Source: Ferrovibrio terrae_A (lineage in GTDB: Bacteria; Pseudomonadota; Alphaproteobacteria; Ferrovibrionales; Ferrovibrionaceae). From it: a stretch of 64,000 nt of DNA. The notes under the pieces were generated by a model. It had not been told where the DNA came from. It worked only from the letters and a program-made list of their open reading frames with translations, and searched no databases. Each line of letters begins with the position of its first letter. The first letter of the stretch is position 1. The stretch is taken from assembly GCF_943372915.1 (NCBI RefSeq), contig NZ_CALSAN010000005.1:1-64000 (forward strand), written 5' to 3'. Shown piece by piece: positions 43,718-51,383 of the stretch. Both the position numbers and the translations under genes were made by a program.

Positions 43718-45073
43718 TCAGCACGGATTCGGGGCGCCCTTGCGGGCGTAGTACCACCAGTTGATGGCGACATTGACCGCGTAATAGAAAGCGGCCCAGT
43801 AGAAGAAGGCGTTCGGTGAACCGAACAGGGTGATCGAGTAACCGAGCATCAGGCCGGCAGCGAACGGACCATAGGCCGCCATCGCGCTGGTCCAGCCGAT
43901 CACGCCAGCAGCCTGACGCGGCTCGAACAGCATGGGCATCTGCTTGAAGGTCGAGGCATTGCCGATACCGGAGAAGAAAAACAGACCGAGCATGAAGGCG
44001 AGAAAATACGGGAAATCGGCCATCGAGGTCGGCGCAGTATAGAAAGACACGCCGATGGCACAGGCGATCAGGCCGATACCTGACCACTGCGTGACCACGG
44101 CGCCGCCGAAGCGGTCCGACAGCGGACCCGCGATCACACGCATGACCGAACCGATCAGCGGCCCGATGAAGGCATAGGCCAGCGGATCGGGCGCATTCGG
44201 GAAGCCGCCGAAAGTCTGGCGGATCAGCAGCGGGAAGGTCGCCGAAAAGCCCGAGAACGAACCGAAGGTCATGATGTACAGCAGCGTCATGAAGAAGCCG
44301 TGCTTCAGCTTGAAGATATCGAGCTGATCGCGAAAGTTGGCACGCACCGGCACGCTGCGCAGCATGAACCAGGCCAGGATGCCGAACAGGGCAATGAAGG
44401 GCACATAGAGCAGCGCGGCATTCTGCAGCCATATCTGGCTCTGCACGCCCGCGCGGGTGAAGGGCAGCGGCTCGCCAGCCAGGGTGCCGAACAGCGCCAG
44501 GCCGATGATCCAGGGCGTGACGAACTGCACGATGCTGACACCGAAATTGCCGATGCCGGCCTGGATCGCCAATGCCGTGCCCAGCTGGCGCTTGGGAAAG
44601 AACAGGCTGGTACTCGGCATGAAGGAGGAGAAATTGGCACCGCCGAGGCCGGCGAGGAAAGCCAGCACCATCAGCACCCAGTAGGGCGTGGTGGGATCCT
44701 GTACCGCATAGAACCAGCCTACGGCCGGGATCAGCAGGCTGAGCGTCGAGATCGCCACCACGTTGCGGGTGCCGTAAAGCGGCACCAGGAAAGTGTGGAT
44801 GATGCGCAGCGAGCCGCCAGCCAGTCCGGGCATGGCCGCCAGCCAGAACAGCTCGCCGGCATTGAGCTTGAACCCGGCGCCAGGCAAGCGCACCACCAGG
44901 GCGCTGACCATGAACCAGACGATGAAGGCCATGGTCAGGTTGGCCGTCGTGATGATCAGTGTGCGCCAGGCGATCGCCTTGCCGGTGCTCTCCCAGAACT
45001 CGGGATTCTCCGGCTCCCAGCGACTCAGCCAATGACCCTTACGTGGCACCGCGGTTTCGTTTGTGACAGTCAT
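43718..45073 (-). CDS. narK2: nitrate/nitrite transporter, NarK2 type
   Basis: 451 residues, 12 membrane segments. It begins EPENPEFWESTGKAIAWRTL, as in NarK2/antiporter-type NarK. The two nitrate signature regions are seen as AGLGGANFSSFMPSTSLFFPK and FSGIGNASTFKQMPMLF. It probably exchanges nitrate for nitrite. A second long frame on the same strand here is a shadow. It starts 15 bases after the narK1 stop. Confidence 0.93.
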   Translation of the reverse strand: MTVTNETAVPRKGHWLSRWEPENPEFWESTGKAIAWRTLIITTANLTMAFIVWFMVSALVVRLPGAGFKLNAGELFWLAAMPGLAGGSLRIIHTFLVPLYGTRNVVAISTLSLLIPAVGWFYAVQDPTTPYWVLMVLAFLAGLGGANFSSFMPSTSLFFPKRQLGTALAIQAGIGNFGVSIVQFVTPWIIGLALFGTLAGEPLPFTRAGVQSQIWLQNAALLYVPFIALFGILAWFMLRSVPVRANFRDQLDIFKLKHGFFMTLLYIMTFGSFSGFSATFPLLIRQTFGGFPNAPDPLAYAFIGPLIGSVMRVIAGPLSDRFGGAVVTQWSGIGLIACAIGVSFYTAPTSMADFPYFLAFMLGLFFFSGIGNASTFKQMPMLFEPRQAAGVIGWTSAMAAYGPFAAGLMLGYSITLFGSPNAFFYWAAFYYAVNVAINWWYYARKGAPNPC

Positions 45074-45088
45074 GATGATGGCTTCCTT

Positions 45089-46429
45089 CTACCGGGCGCT
45101 GCCCGAAATCCGCGCCGGGATGCCGCCCTCGGCCAGTTCCGGCAGATCCTGCGGTCCGCGCAGACCCGGATGCTTGCGACGCTCCATGCGTTGAATGGTG
45201 AAATGCATCCAGGTCAGCGCCGTGGCGACCAGGGCGAACAGCAGCATGAAGCAGCTGGTCCATACGCCAATGATGTCGTTCAGCGCCCCGAACGTGATCG
45301 GCAGCACAAAGCCGCCGAGGCCGCCGATCAGGCCAACCACACCGCCTACCGCACCGACATGGTTGGGGTAATAGACCGGGATATGCTTGTAGACGGCGGC
45401 TTTGCCGAGCGACATGAAGAAGCCAAGCACGAAGGTGATGACGGTGAACGGCAGGAAGCCGATGGCCAGCGTGAAGCTGATCGGGCCTTTGATGCCATGC
45501 ACGACATAATCGGTGGCCGGGTATGACAGGACGAACGTGCAGATCACCGAGACGATGAAGGTCCAGTACATGACCCGGCGGGCGCCGTATTTATCCGACA
45601 GAACACCGCCATAAGCGCGGAACAGACTGGCCGGGATCGAATAGGCGGCACCCAGCATACCGGCGGTTTTGATGTCGAGGCCGTAGACGCCCATGTAGTA
45701 GCGCGGCAGCCAAAGGGCGAGCGCCACGAAGGCGCCGAAAACGAAGAAGTAATAGAGCGAGAAGCGCCAGACCTGCAGGTTCTTCAGCGGTGCCAGCTGC
45801 CGCAGCAGCGGCTCCGGCTTGGCGCCGGTGCGCTTGCGCTCGGCCTGGGCCGGATCGTCCTTGGTCAGCAGCAAGAACAGGACGGCCATCACCAGCAGGC
45901 CGATGGCCCAGACCTTGGCAACCATCTCCCAACCGAAGGCGACCATGACGAAGGGAGCAATGAACTTGGTGACTGCGGCACCGACATTGCCCATGCCGAA
46001 TATACCCAGGGCAGTGCCCTGCTTGTGCTTAGGATACCATTTCGAAACATAGGCGACGCCGACCGCGAAAGAGCCGCCGGCGATGCCGACGCCCAGCGCC
46101 GCTAGCAGAAATGTTTCATAGGAATAGGCTGAGGTGAGCAGCCAGGTCGCGATCGCCGCTGCGACCATGACCACGGTGTAAACCAGGCGGCCGCCATACT
46201 GGTCGGTCCAGATGCCAAGCATGAGGCGGCTGAGCGATCCGGTCAGGATCGGCGTGCCGATCAGCAAGCCGAACTGGGTTTCATTAAGCCCGAGATCCGC
46301 TTTGATCTGGATGCCGATGATGGAAAAGATCGTCCACACCGCAAAGCAGACGGTGAATGCAACCGTACTCATGACCAGAGCCGTGGTCTGGCCTGCGGGG
46401 TTTGTGTCGGGGTCTGAACGCGCAATCAT
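45089..46429 (-). CDS. narK1: nitrate transporter, NarK1 type
   Basis: 446 residues, 12 membrane segments. It has the short N-terminus of NarK1/nitrate-proton symporter proteins. Signature regions are GVGIAGGSFAVGVAYVSKWYP and SLGKAAVYKHIPVYYPNHVG. In Paracoccus the two types are fused into one NarK; here they are separate adjacent genes. First gene of the nar operon, reading away from three FNR-type boxes. Confidence 0.92.
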   Translation of the reverse strand: MIARSDPDTNPAGQTTALVMSTVAFTVCFAVWTIFSIIGIQIKADLGLNETQFGLLIGTPILTGSLSRLMLGIWTDQYGGRLVYTVVMVAAAIATWLLTSAYSYETFLLAALGVGIAGGSFAVGVAYVSKWYPKHKQGTALGIFGMGNVGAAVTKFIAPFVMVAFGWEMVAKVWAIGLLVMAVLFLLLTKDDPAQAERKRTGAKPEPLLRQLAPLKNLQVWRFSLYYFFVFGAFVALALWLPRYYMGVYGLDIKTAGMLGAAYSIPASLFRAYGGVLSDKYGARRVMYWTFIVSVICTFVLSYPATDYVVHGIKGPISFTLAIGFLPFTVITFVLGFFMSLGKAAVYKHIPVYYPNHVGAVGGVVGLIGGLGGFVLPITFGALNDIIGVWTSCFMLLFALVATALTWMHFTIQRMERRKHPGLRGPQDLPELAEGGIPARISGSAR

Positions 46430-46506
46430 CTGTCATGCTCCTGCAGCCGTATCGAGTGACAACGAGCTGTGTGGACTGACGATGGAAAGCTTCGCGAGAA
46501 AACGGA

Positions 46507-46520
46507 TTGTCCTAGATCAA
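46507..46520. promoter_or_regulatory. FNR/DNR-type box 1, nar intergenic region
   Basis: TTGTC CTAG ATCAA matches the TTGAT-N4-ATCAA dyad in 9 of 10 positions. It is the nearest of the three to narK1 (about 78 bases upstream of its ATG). Confidence 0.75.
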
Positions 46521-46557
46521 GCCGCTATCCGTCGGCCGCTTTTTGCAGTGCAATTTC

Positions 46558-46571
46558 TTGATAATTGTCAA
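46558..46571. promoter_or_regulatory. FNR/DNR-type box 2, nar intergenic region
   Basis: TTGAT AATT GTCAA, 9 of 10 consensus positions; centre 51 bases from box 1. The middle position could serve either promoter. Confidence 0.72.
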
Positions 46572-46602
46572 AATCTCTTCGCAGCTGCGCGGATCAACGG
46601 GC

Positions 46603-46616
46603 TTGATGTCGGTCAA
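46603..46616. promoter_or_regulatory. FNR/DNR-type box 3, upstream of the Crp/Fnr gene
   Basis: TTGAT GTCG GTCAA, 9 of 10 consensus positions; centre 45 bases from box 2 and about 57 bases upstream of the regulator ATG. Suggests autoregulation. Confidence 0.72.
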
Positions 46617-46666
46617 TGCCGCCGCACCGGGGAGGGTTATCTTGTGATTGGCAGGAGGACAACGGC

Positions 46667-47413
46667 ATGCGCCCTGATGATCAGGAACTCTTCGAGAAAA
46701 CAGATATTTACCGGAAATTAGGCGGCGTGGTCGCGGAGCGCTTGGTGCGTGGCTGCCCGGTCCGGGAATTCCCCAAGAATGCCATTCTCACCCGCCAGGG
46801 CGAGGAATCCGAATGCGTCCATCTGATCCTCAGCGGACGTGTCTCCCTGACCGCAGAATGCTGCGATGGCGAAACGACCGTCGTGACCACCTTTGGAAGC
46901 GGAGAAATCTTCGTCAGCGCGGCCACCATCCTGCAACTGCCCTATCTGGTGACTGCCAAAACCAAGACTCTGTCGCGCATCGTTCTGATTCCAAGCACTC
47001 GTTTCCGACAGGCCCTAGAAACGGAGCATGGCCTTGCGATGATGATGGTGGAGATTCTAGCCCGGCACTGGCGCTTGCTGGTCGAGCATCTGCGCGAAGT
47101 CAAACTGCATACGGCGGTCGAACGCCTTGCCAGCTATCTGGTGCGCCACTGCACCACCAATGCAGGACCGGCCAGTTTCCAGTTGCTCGATGACCGGAAA
47201 ACCATTGCTGGAGAGCTTGGGATGAGTTCCGAATGCCTGTCCCGAACCTTCCAACAACTGCGAAGCTGTGGTGTCCGGGCCAGCGGAAACCACATTGAAG
47301 TCAGCGATATAGAACGCCTGCAGGCTCTTTATCGCCCCGTGACCGCTGCCCTGTCGGGCAATCGGCCAGACGCAAGCGAGCCTTCCGAGCTGCAGGACTT
47401 CGCGGCGCGCTGA
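46667..47413 (+). CDS. Crp/Fnr-family regulator (DNR/NNR/NarR-like)
   Basis: 248 residues from the ATG at 46667, with AGGAGG 8 bases upstream. An N-terminal cyclic-nucleotide-like beta barrel (ILTRQGEESECVHLILSGRVSL) and a dimer helix are followed by a C-terminal HTH (AGELGMSSECLSRTFQQL). The recognition helix keeps E-x-x-S-R, which contacts TTGA half-sites. The cysteine set of FNR's [4Fe-4S] cluster is not present, so it is more likely a DNR/NNR/NarR-type sensor of NO or nitrite. It diverges from narK1 over three matching boxes and probably controls the operon and itself. Confidence 0.88.
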   Translation: MRPDDQELFEKTDIYRKLGGVVAERLVRGCPVREFPKNAILTRQGEESECVHLILSGRVSLTAECCDGETTVVTTFGSGEIFVSAATILQLPYLVTAKTKTLSRIVLIPSTRFRQALETEHGLAMMMVEILARHWRLLVEHLREVKLHTAVERLASYLVRHCTTNAGPASFQLLDDRKTIAGELGMSSECLSRTFQQLRSCGVRASGNHIEVSDIERLQALYRPVTAALSGNRPDASEPSELQDFAAR

Positions 47414-47419
47414 TACCGG

Positions 47420-48364
47420 TTATTTATAGGCAACGCAGCCTTCACAGGCCGTACCGGTCACATCTCGCCTCAAATGTGCCGCACGCAGAGCCTGGAATGT
47501 CTCGGAATTCCAGGCTTTGGCAAAACCTTCCGTCATCAGATCGCCCATATGGAAACGGCCGTCATGATCGAAGCAGCAGGCCGACAGCTTGCCATCCCAG
47601 GTGATATGCCCCTCTGTGAAAACCGCCCAGCAAGGTAGCGGGTCACGTAGGGCCGCGGCACGGCCGCGATTACCGGCAATGGAAGCCCAGCCGCGCACGT
47701 CTTCTTCACCACTGACGAAATCGGCCTGATTGTAAAGGGGCAAGGCGTAGATCTCATCGACATAGCCGCGGATCTCTTCCAGCGCCGCCTGCATGCGCTG
47801 GCCCTGCTCGCCATCATATTCGATATAGGAGGCGTAGATGCCGCAACTGTACCCACCAGCATCGCGCACCTCGCGAGCGGTACGGATGTTGGCCTTAATC
47901 GCCTCGAAATAGCGTGGCTTCACACCGGCAACATCACTGAATTGTTCCGCATCGGCGAAATTGTAAGAGAATTTCAAAGAATCCAAGCCTGCGTCCATGC
48001 AAGCGCGCACGCGCTCGCGCGTGGCCAAAGATCCATTCGTGGTCAGGAAGACATAAGGGTATCCGCACTCGGTCTTCGCATGAGCAATCGCTTCCGGCAG
48101 CCAGGGCACCATGAAGGATTCTCCCAGATAGAACAGGCCGAGCTCTTCAACGCCCGCCTGCCGCATCTCCAGTGCCAAGCGTTTGAACATATCCTTGTCC
48201 ATGTCTTTCTGATCACGCAACATCATCTCGCGCGCGCAGAAAGCGCAGGCAAAGTTGCAGCGCCCGGTCAGCTCGATTTTTACAGATCGCGGGATTGGCG
48301 CTACGGCCTTGGCACTCACCTCATCCAGGCGGGTGATAGCATCGATTCGTTCAGTGATCGTCAT
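47420..48364 (-). CDS. radical SAM/SPASM domain protein, nar-associated
   Basis: 314 residues. The radical-SAM cluster motif is CNFACAFC (about residues 37-44), with the following GESFMVPWLPEAI and FLTTNGSLAT typical of the barrel. The C-terminal SPASM-like cysteines are in PCWAVFTEGHITWDGKLSACCFDHDG and GTACEGC. It is not MoaA: the C-terminal GG and the MoaA cluster pattern are missing. Substrate unknown. It is convergent with the Crp/Fnr gene (6 bases apart) and divergent from mogA, sharing an FNR-type box with it. Confidence 0.82.
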   Translation of the reverse strand: MTITERIDAITRLDEVSAKAVAPIPRSVKIELTGRCNFACAFCAREMMLRDQKDMDKDMFKRLALEMRQAGVEELGLFYLGESFMVPWLPEAIAHAKTECGYPYVFLTTNGSLATRERVRACMDAGLDSLKFSYNFADAEQFSDVAGVKPRYFEAIKANIRTAREVRDAGGYSCGIYASYIEYDGEQGQRMQAALEEIRGYVDEIYALPLYNQADFVSGEEDVRGWASIAGNRGRAAALRDPLPCWAVFTEGHITWDGKLSACCFDHDGRFHMGDLMTEGFAKAWNSETFQALRAAHLRRDVTGTACEGCVAYK

Positions 48365-48477
48365 CTCGCATCCTTTCTATGAATCTGCGAATACGATTAC
48401 CGTCGCAGTGATGCTGAACGACTTGTTAATTGCGCTGCGGCCTGTTGCCGCGCCGGGCAATTGATGGCGTCGACCTG

Positions 48478-48491
48478 TTGATCAAGGTCAA
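48478..48491. promoter_or_regulatory. FNR/DNR-type box between radical SAM gene and mogA
   Basis: TTGAT CAAG GTCAA, 9 of 10 positions of the dyad and the same half-site pair as boxes 2 and 3 of the nar promoter. It lies 81 bases before the mogA ATG and 114 bases before the radical SAM start, so it could control either or both. Confidence 0.72.
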
Positions 48492-48571
48492 TTTTCCACC
48501 CCGGCCGTCTTGTGAAACTGGCGCCGGAACCGCACCAGAGCGATGCACAACCATGTAGCAGGATGATGACA

Positions 48572-49105
48572 ATGAATCAGGACATACCGATTGGTGTCGT
48601 GACGATATCAGATCGAGCCAGCGCCGGCATCTACGAGGATCGCGGCGGGCCCGCCATCATCGCCGAACTGCGGCGCATTCTGACTAACCCCTGGCATGCG
48701 GAGACGCGCATCGTTGCGGACGAACGTCCGTTGATTGCTGCGACGCTCACTGAACTGACAGATCGTCAGCGGTGTCCGCTAATCGTGACTACCGGCGGTA
48801 CCGGCCCGGCCCTACGTGATGTCACCCCGGAAGCGACCGAAAGTATTTGCGAAAAAATGATGCCGGGTTTCGGCGAGCTGATGCGAAGTGTCAGCCTGAA
48901 GTCGGTACCGACCGCAATCCTGTCGCGCCAGACAGCCGGAATACGCGGCCAAAGCCTGATCGTGAACCTGCCGGGGAAGCCGAGCGCCATAGCCGAATGC
49001 CTGGCAGCCGTCTTTCCTGCCATCCCCTATTGCATCGATCTGATCGGCGGCCCGTATCTGGAGACCGATCCTGCCGTCTGCGCGGCTTTTCGGCCGAGCC
49101 GGTGA
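48572..49105 (+). CDS. mogA: molybdopterin adenylyltransferase, MogA type
   Basis: The ATG at 48572 is preferred, with AGGA 8 bases upstream; ATGs at 48563/48566 overlap the Shine-Dalgarno. 177 residues with IGVVTISDRASAGIYEDRGGP, the MPT-binding TTGGTGPALRDVTPEAT and PGFGELMR, and the C-terminal LPGKPSAIAECL. It activates molybdopterin with AMP before Mo insertion. Location beside nar genes with an FNR-type box suggests a dedicated supply of Moco for nitrate reductase. A MoaB-type paralogue lies at 58542. Confidence 0.9.
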   Translation: MNQDIPIGVVTISDRASAGIYEDRGGPAIIAELRRILTNPWHAETRIVADERPLIAATLTELTDRQRCPLIVTTGGTGPALRDVTPEATESICEKMMPGFGELMRSVSLKSVPTAILSRQTAGIRGQSLIVNLPGKPSAIAECLAAVFPAIPYCIDLIGGPYLETDPAVCAAFRPSR

Positions 49106-49165
49106 TGTGTACGAGCACTTTTCACAGGCCATCGGCGGCTTGCTCCCGGCCGGATGCAAGATATG

Positions 49166-49188
49166 GCCTCTTACTGGCCAGAAGAGGC
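49166..49188. terminator. hairpin downstream of mogA
   Basis: GCCTCTT (49166-49172) / AAGAGGC (49182-49188) with a 9-base loop, followed by ACTTTATG on the plus strand. Weak terminator candidate, about 60 bases after the mogA stop. Confidence 0.35.
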
Positions 49189-49210
49189 ACTTTATGCTCA
49201 ATTCGAGGCT

Positions 49211-49241
49211 AGGTTATGCCGTCACGTTGACGGCATAACCT
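49211..49241. terminator. perfect 14-bp inverted repeat between convergent mogA and panE-like genes
   Basis: AGGTTATGCCGTCA, spacer CGT, then its exact complement. On the plus strand it is followed by GCTGATTTTCC; on the minus strand no T run follows. It probably acts as a bidirectional transcription stop, though a palindromic repeat family or protein site is possible. Confidence 0.55.
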
Positions 49242-49268
49242 GCTGATTTTCCTCAATCGTCGGTGTCA

Positions 49269-50183
49269 CTATATGAGGTCACCGACAACCGCCAGGTGCG
49301 TGTAGGCGAGCGACAGCAACGGGGTCGACAGCCCGGCCTTGCGCGCCCGCGCCAACAGGTCGCCAACGATCTGGTCGGCCTCTACAGCCGAACCCTTCAG
49401 CAGGTCGCGATACATCGACGAAGTATGAGCCGAACCTGCCTTGGTCAGGGTCTCGCGCGTGTTGGCGACAAAGGCCTCGCTGGGCGCCACGCCGACCGTC
49501 TTCACCGTCGTCACCACCTCGTCGATCAGGCCGAGCGCGAAGTCGGTGCCGCCCGGCGCCGCCGCCACCTCGCCCACCGTGCCCCGCATCAGGCAGCACA
49601 GGCCACCGAGTGCTGCGAGCAGGGTCCATTTCTCCCACATCTCGCGCTCGATATGCGGGGTCAGCTTGGCATCGAAACCTGCATCTCTCAGCACGGCATC
49701 CAGCGCCAGAATCCGCGCGGAGCTGCTGCCATCCATCTCGCCATAGGCCAGATCGTGGAACTTGCCCATCTGGATCACCCGGCCCTGCTCGTCCAGCTGG
49801 GCCGGGATGCGGCACAGGCCGCCAATCAGCGCGGCCTTGCCGAAACGGGCCGTGATGGCCTCGACATGCTTCATGCCATTCAGCACCGGCAGGATCATGG
49901 TCTGTGGCCCGACAGCCTTCGCCATGTCATCCAGCGCGGCATCCAGCTGGTAGGCCTTCACGGTCAGGATGACGGCATCAAACGGCTGGTCGATCCGGTC
50001 GGCGGTGAGCAGATTGGGCCGCAGCGTCACATCGCCATGCGGGCTGACGATCTGGAGGCCATCCTTCTGCAGCTGCGCCGCGCGGCCCGGGCGGACCAGG
50101 AAGGTGACATCGCGACCGGCCTGGGCCAGGCGGCCGCCGTAATAGCCGCCGGTCGACCCGGCTCCAACAACGAGCAGACGCAT
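49269..50183 (-). CDS. ketopantoate reductase family protein (PanE/ApbA-like)
   Basis: 304 residues. NADP-binding GAGSTGGYYGGRLAQAG at the N-terminus (GxGxxG variant), LTVKAYQLDAAL, the conserved NG in LPVLNGMKHVE, and the C-terminal helical domain with MWEKWTLLAALGG and SSMYRDLLKGSAVEADQIVGDL. The lysine/glutamate set of 2-dehydropantoate 2-reductases is present. Role in pantothenate synthesis is likely but paralogues with other substrates exist. Confidence 0.85.
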   Translation of the reverse strand: MRLLVVGAGSTGGYYGGRLAQAGRDVTFLVRPGRAAQLQKDGLQIVSPHGDVTLRPNLLTADRIDQPFDAVILTVKAYQLDAALDDMAKAVGPQTMILPVLNGMKHVEAITARFGKAALIGGLCRIPAQLDEQGRVIQMGKFHDLAYGEMDGSSSARILALDAVLRDAGFDAKLTPHIEREMWEKWTLLAALGGLCCLMRGTVGEVAAAPGGTDFALGLIDEVVTTVKTVGVAPSEAFVANTRETLTKAGSAHTSSMYRDLLKGSAVEADQIVGDLLARARKAGLSTPLLSLAYTHLAVVGDLI

Positions 50184-50261
50184 GATTCCCCCTTAAATGA
50201 TCGGTGCAAGGACCATCCAAGTACCGCATGGGGCAAAATGGTCAAGCCTCGCCAGCTGGCG

Positions 50262-50660
50262 CTATTTGAACCCGGCCTTTGCGCCGCCGAGCCAGAGCAG
50301 CAAGGCCATAAGCCAGAAGCCGACAGCAATTGCTGTCGCGTATAGCGCATAGCGCAGGTAAACCTCGCGCAGGGTCAGGGTAATGATGCGCTGCGCCGCT
50401 TCGGGGGCCAGTTCGATGCGGCGTTCAAGCAATATCCACAGTTCGGTCTGCTTGTAGGAATGCCGCACCACCCATTCCGCTTTGATCAGCAGCACGCAGG
50501 CGACGATCATCGTCAGGATGGCGCCCGACTTGAGAGATTGCAGCGGCTCCGCGATCAGGCCGATCATGACGCAGAAAATCGCCAGCGCGGCAAAGAAACA
50601 GCCGCGCCCGATCGAGAGCACCGCCAATGTCCGCACCCTGTACGTGTCGGGTTCGGCCAT
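50262..50660 (-). CDS. small membrane protein, unknown
   Basis: 132 residues with about three hydrophobic segments: two near the N-terminus (about 17-36 and 45-60) and one close to the C-terminus (YATAIAVGFWLMALLLWLGG). A soluble helical stretch (LWILLERRIELAPEAAQRI) lies between. Not recognised. It follows two other small membrane protein genes in the same direction, 13 bases after the previous stop. Confidence 0.6.
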   Translation of the reverse strand: MAEPDTYRVRTLAVLSIGRGCFFAALAIFCVMIGLIAEPLQSLKSGAILTMIVACVLLIKAEWVVRHSYKQTELWILLERRIELAPEAAQRIITLTLREVYLRYALYATAIAVGFWLMALLLWLGGAKAGFK

Positions 50661-50673
50661 GGCGGAGCCCGTC

Positions 50674-50973
50674 TCAGGCCAGTCCGGGCAGGGTCAGCAG
50701 GATCGCAGCACCCAGCCAGATGAACATGGATGTCTGGTCGGTTTCCTCACGCCCGGTCAGGCGCTCGAAAATGCCCGCCGGCACTGCCGACAGCATCAGC
50801 GTGGTGATCGAGACGATCAGAGAGGTGCCGTAGAGCAGCACGATCCGGGTCGGCGGCACGAATTCCGGCAGCCAGACCGGTGCCATGATGAAGACCAGGG
50901 GTACGATCGGCGAAACGAAGCCGTTGAGCAGGGTGATTCCCAGAATGGCGATAAAGATGGTGTGTGGGCTCAT
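50674..50973 (-). CDS. small membrane protein, unknown
   Basis: 99 residues from the ATG at 50973, which overlaps the upstream stop as ATGA. Three hydrophobic segments (ILGITLLNGFVSPIVPLVFI, IVLLYGTSLIVSITTLML and the C-terminal SMFIWLGAAILLTLPGL). Family not recognised; the middle gene of a three-gene set of tiny membrane proteins. Confidence 0.6.
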   Translation of the reverse strand: MSPHTIFIAILGITLLNGFVSPIVPLVFIMAPVWLPEFVPPTRIVLLYGTSLIVSITTLMLSAVPAGIFERLTGREETDQTSMFIWLGAAILLTLPGLA

Positions 50974-51293
50974 GATACCGCCTGTGTCAGGCTGGGGGCC
51001 AAACCATTCGCGGCAAACAGGAAATGCGCCACATAGCGCAATGCAAAGCACCAGAATGCCGTTACTAGCGGGATGAAGCGCAGATTCACAAAGCGCGGCG
51101 TGATCCAGTCGGTCAGCCAGACCGCCCAGTTGGTCAGCAGATGGAAAAACCGGAAAATGTAGTTCGGATGATCCGGCGGCAGGAACGCCGTCATCATGAA
51201 CCGCCCGATGCAGGTCCAGCCGATCAACGCAAAGGCATAGCTGACCGCCCAATAGGGCAGATAACTCCAGAAAAAGTCAGGTTGAGGGGTCAT
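50970..51293 (-). CDS. small membrane protein, YggT-like
   Basis: 107 residues. The pattern of two or three membrane segments separated by short polar loops (YWAVSYAFALIGWTCIGRFM, FLPPDHPNYIFRFFHLLTNW and VNLRFIPLVTAFWCFALRYV) resembles YggT-like proteins, but I am not certain. First gene of the three-gene set; isolated from the symporter upstream by a strong terminator. Confidence 0.6.
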   Translation of the reverse strand: MTPQPDFFWSYLPYWAVSYAFALIGWTCIGRFMMTAFLPPDHPNYIFRFFHLLTNWAVWLTDWITPRFVNLRFIPLVTAFWCFALRYVAHFLFAANGLAPSLTQAVS

Positions 51294-51329
51294 TGAAAAT
51301 CCGGAAAGAAAACTGGATGTGAAGACTAC

Positions 51330-51363
51330 AAAAGAAAACGGCGGGGGCCAATGGCCCCCGCCG
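51330..51363 (-). terminator. strong intrinsic terminator after the symporter gene
   Basis: Perfect 11-bp stem CGGCGGGGGCC (51339-51349) / GGCCCCCGCCG (51353-51363), 3-base loop. On the minus strand it is followed by TTTTCTTTT. It lies about 20 bases after the symporter stop. Confidence 0.92.
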
Positions 51364-51383
51364 TCACTACCACGTCACTGCAC

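Noticed and set aside
43692..45032. A second 446-codon frame on the minus strand over narK2
   Set aside because: Same strand, other frame; its protein lacks membrane segments and MFS motifs while the 43718-45073 frame has both.
44300..45526. A 408-codon plus-strand frame across narK1/narK2
   Set aside because: Antisense to two clearly coding genes and of low-complexity Gln/Arg/His composition.
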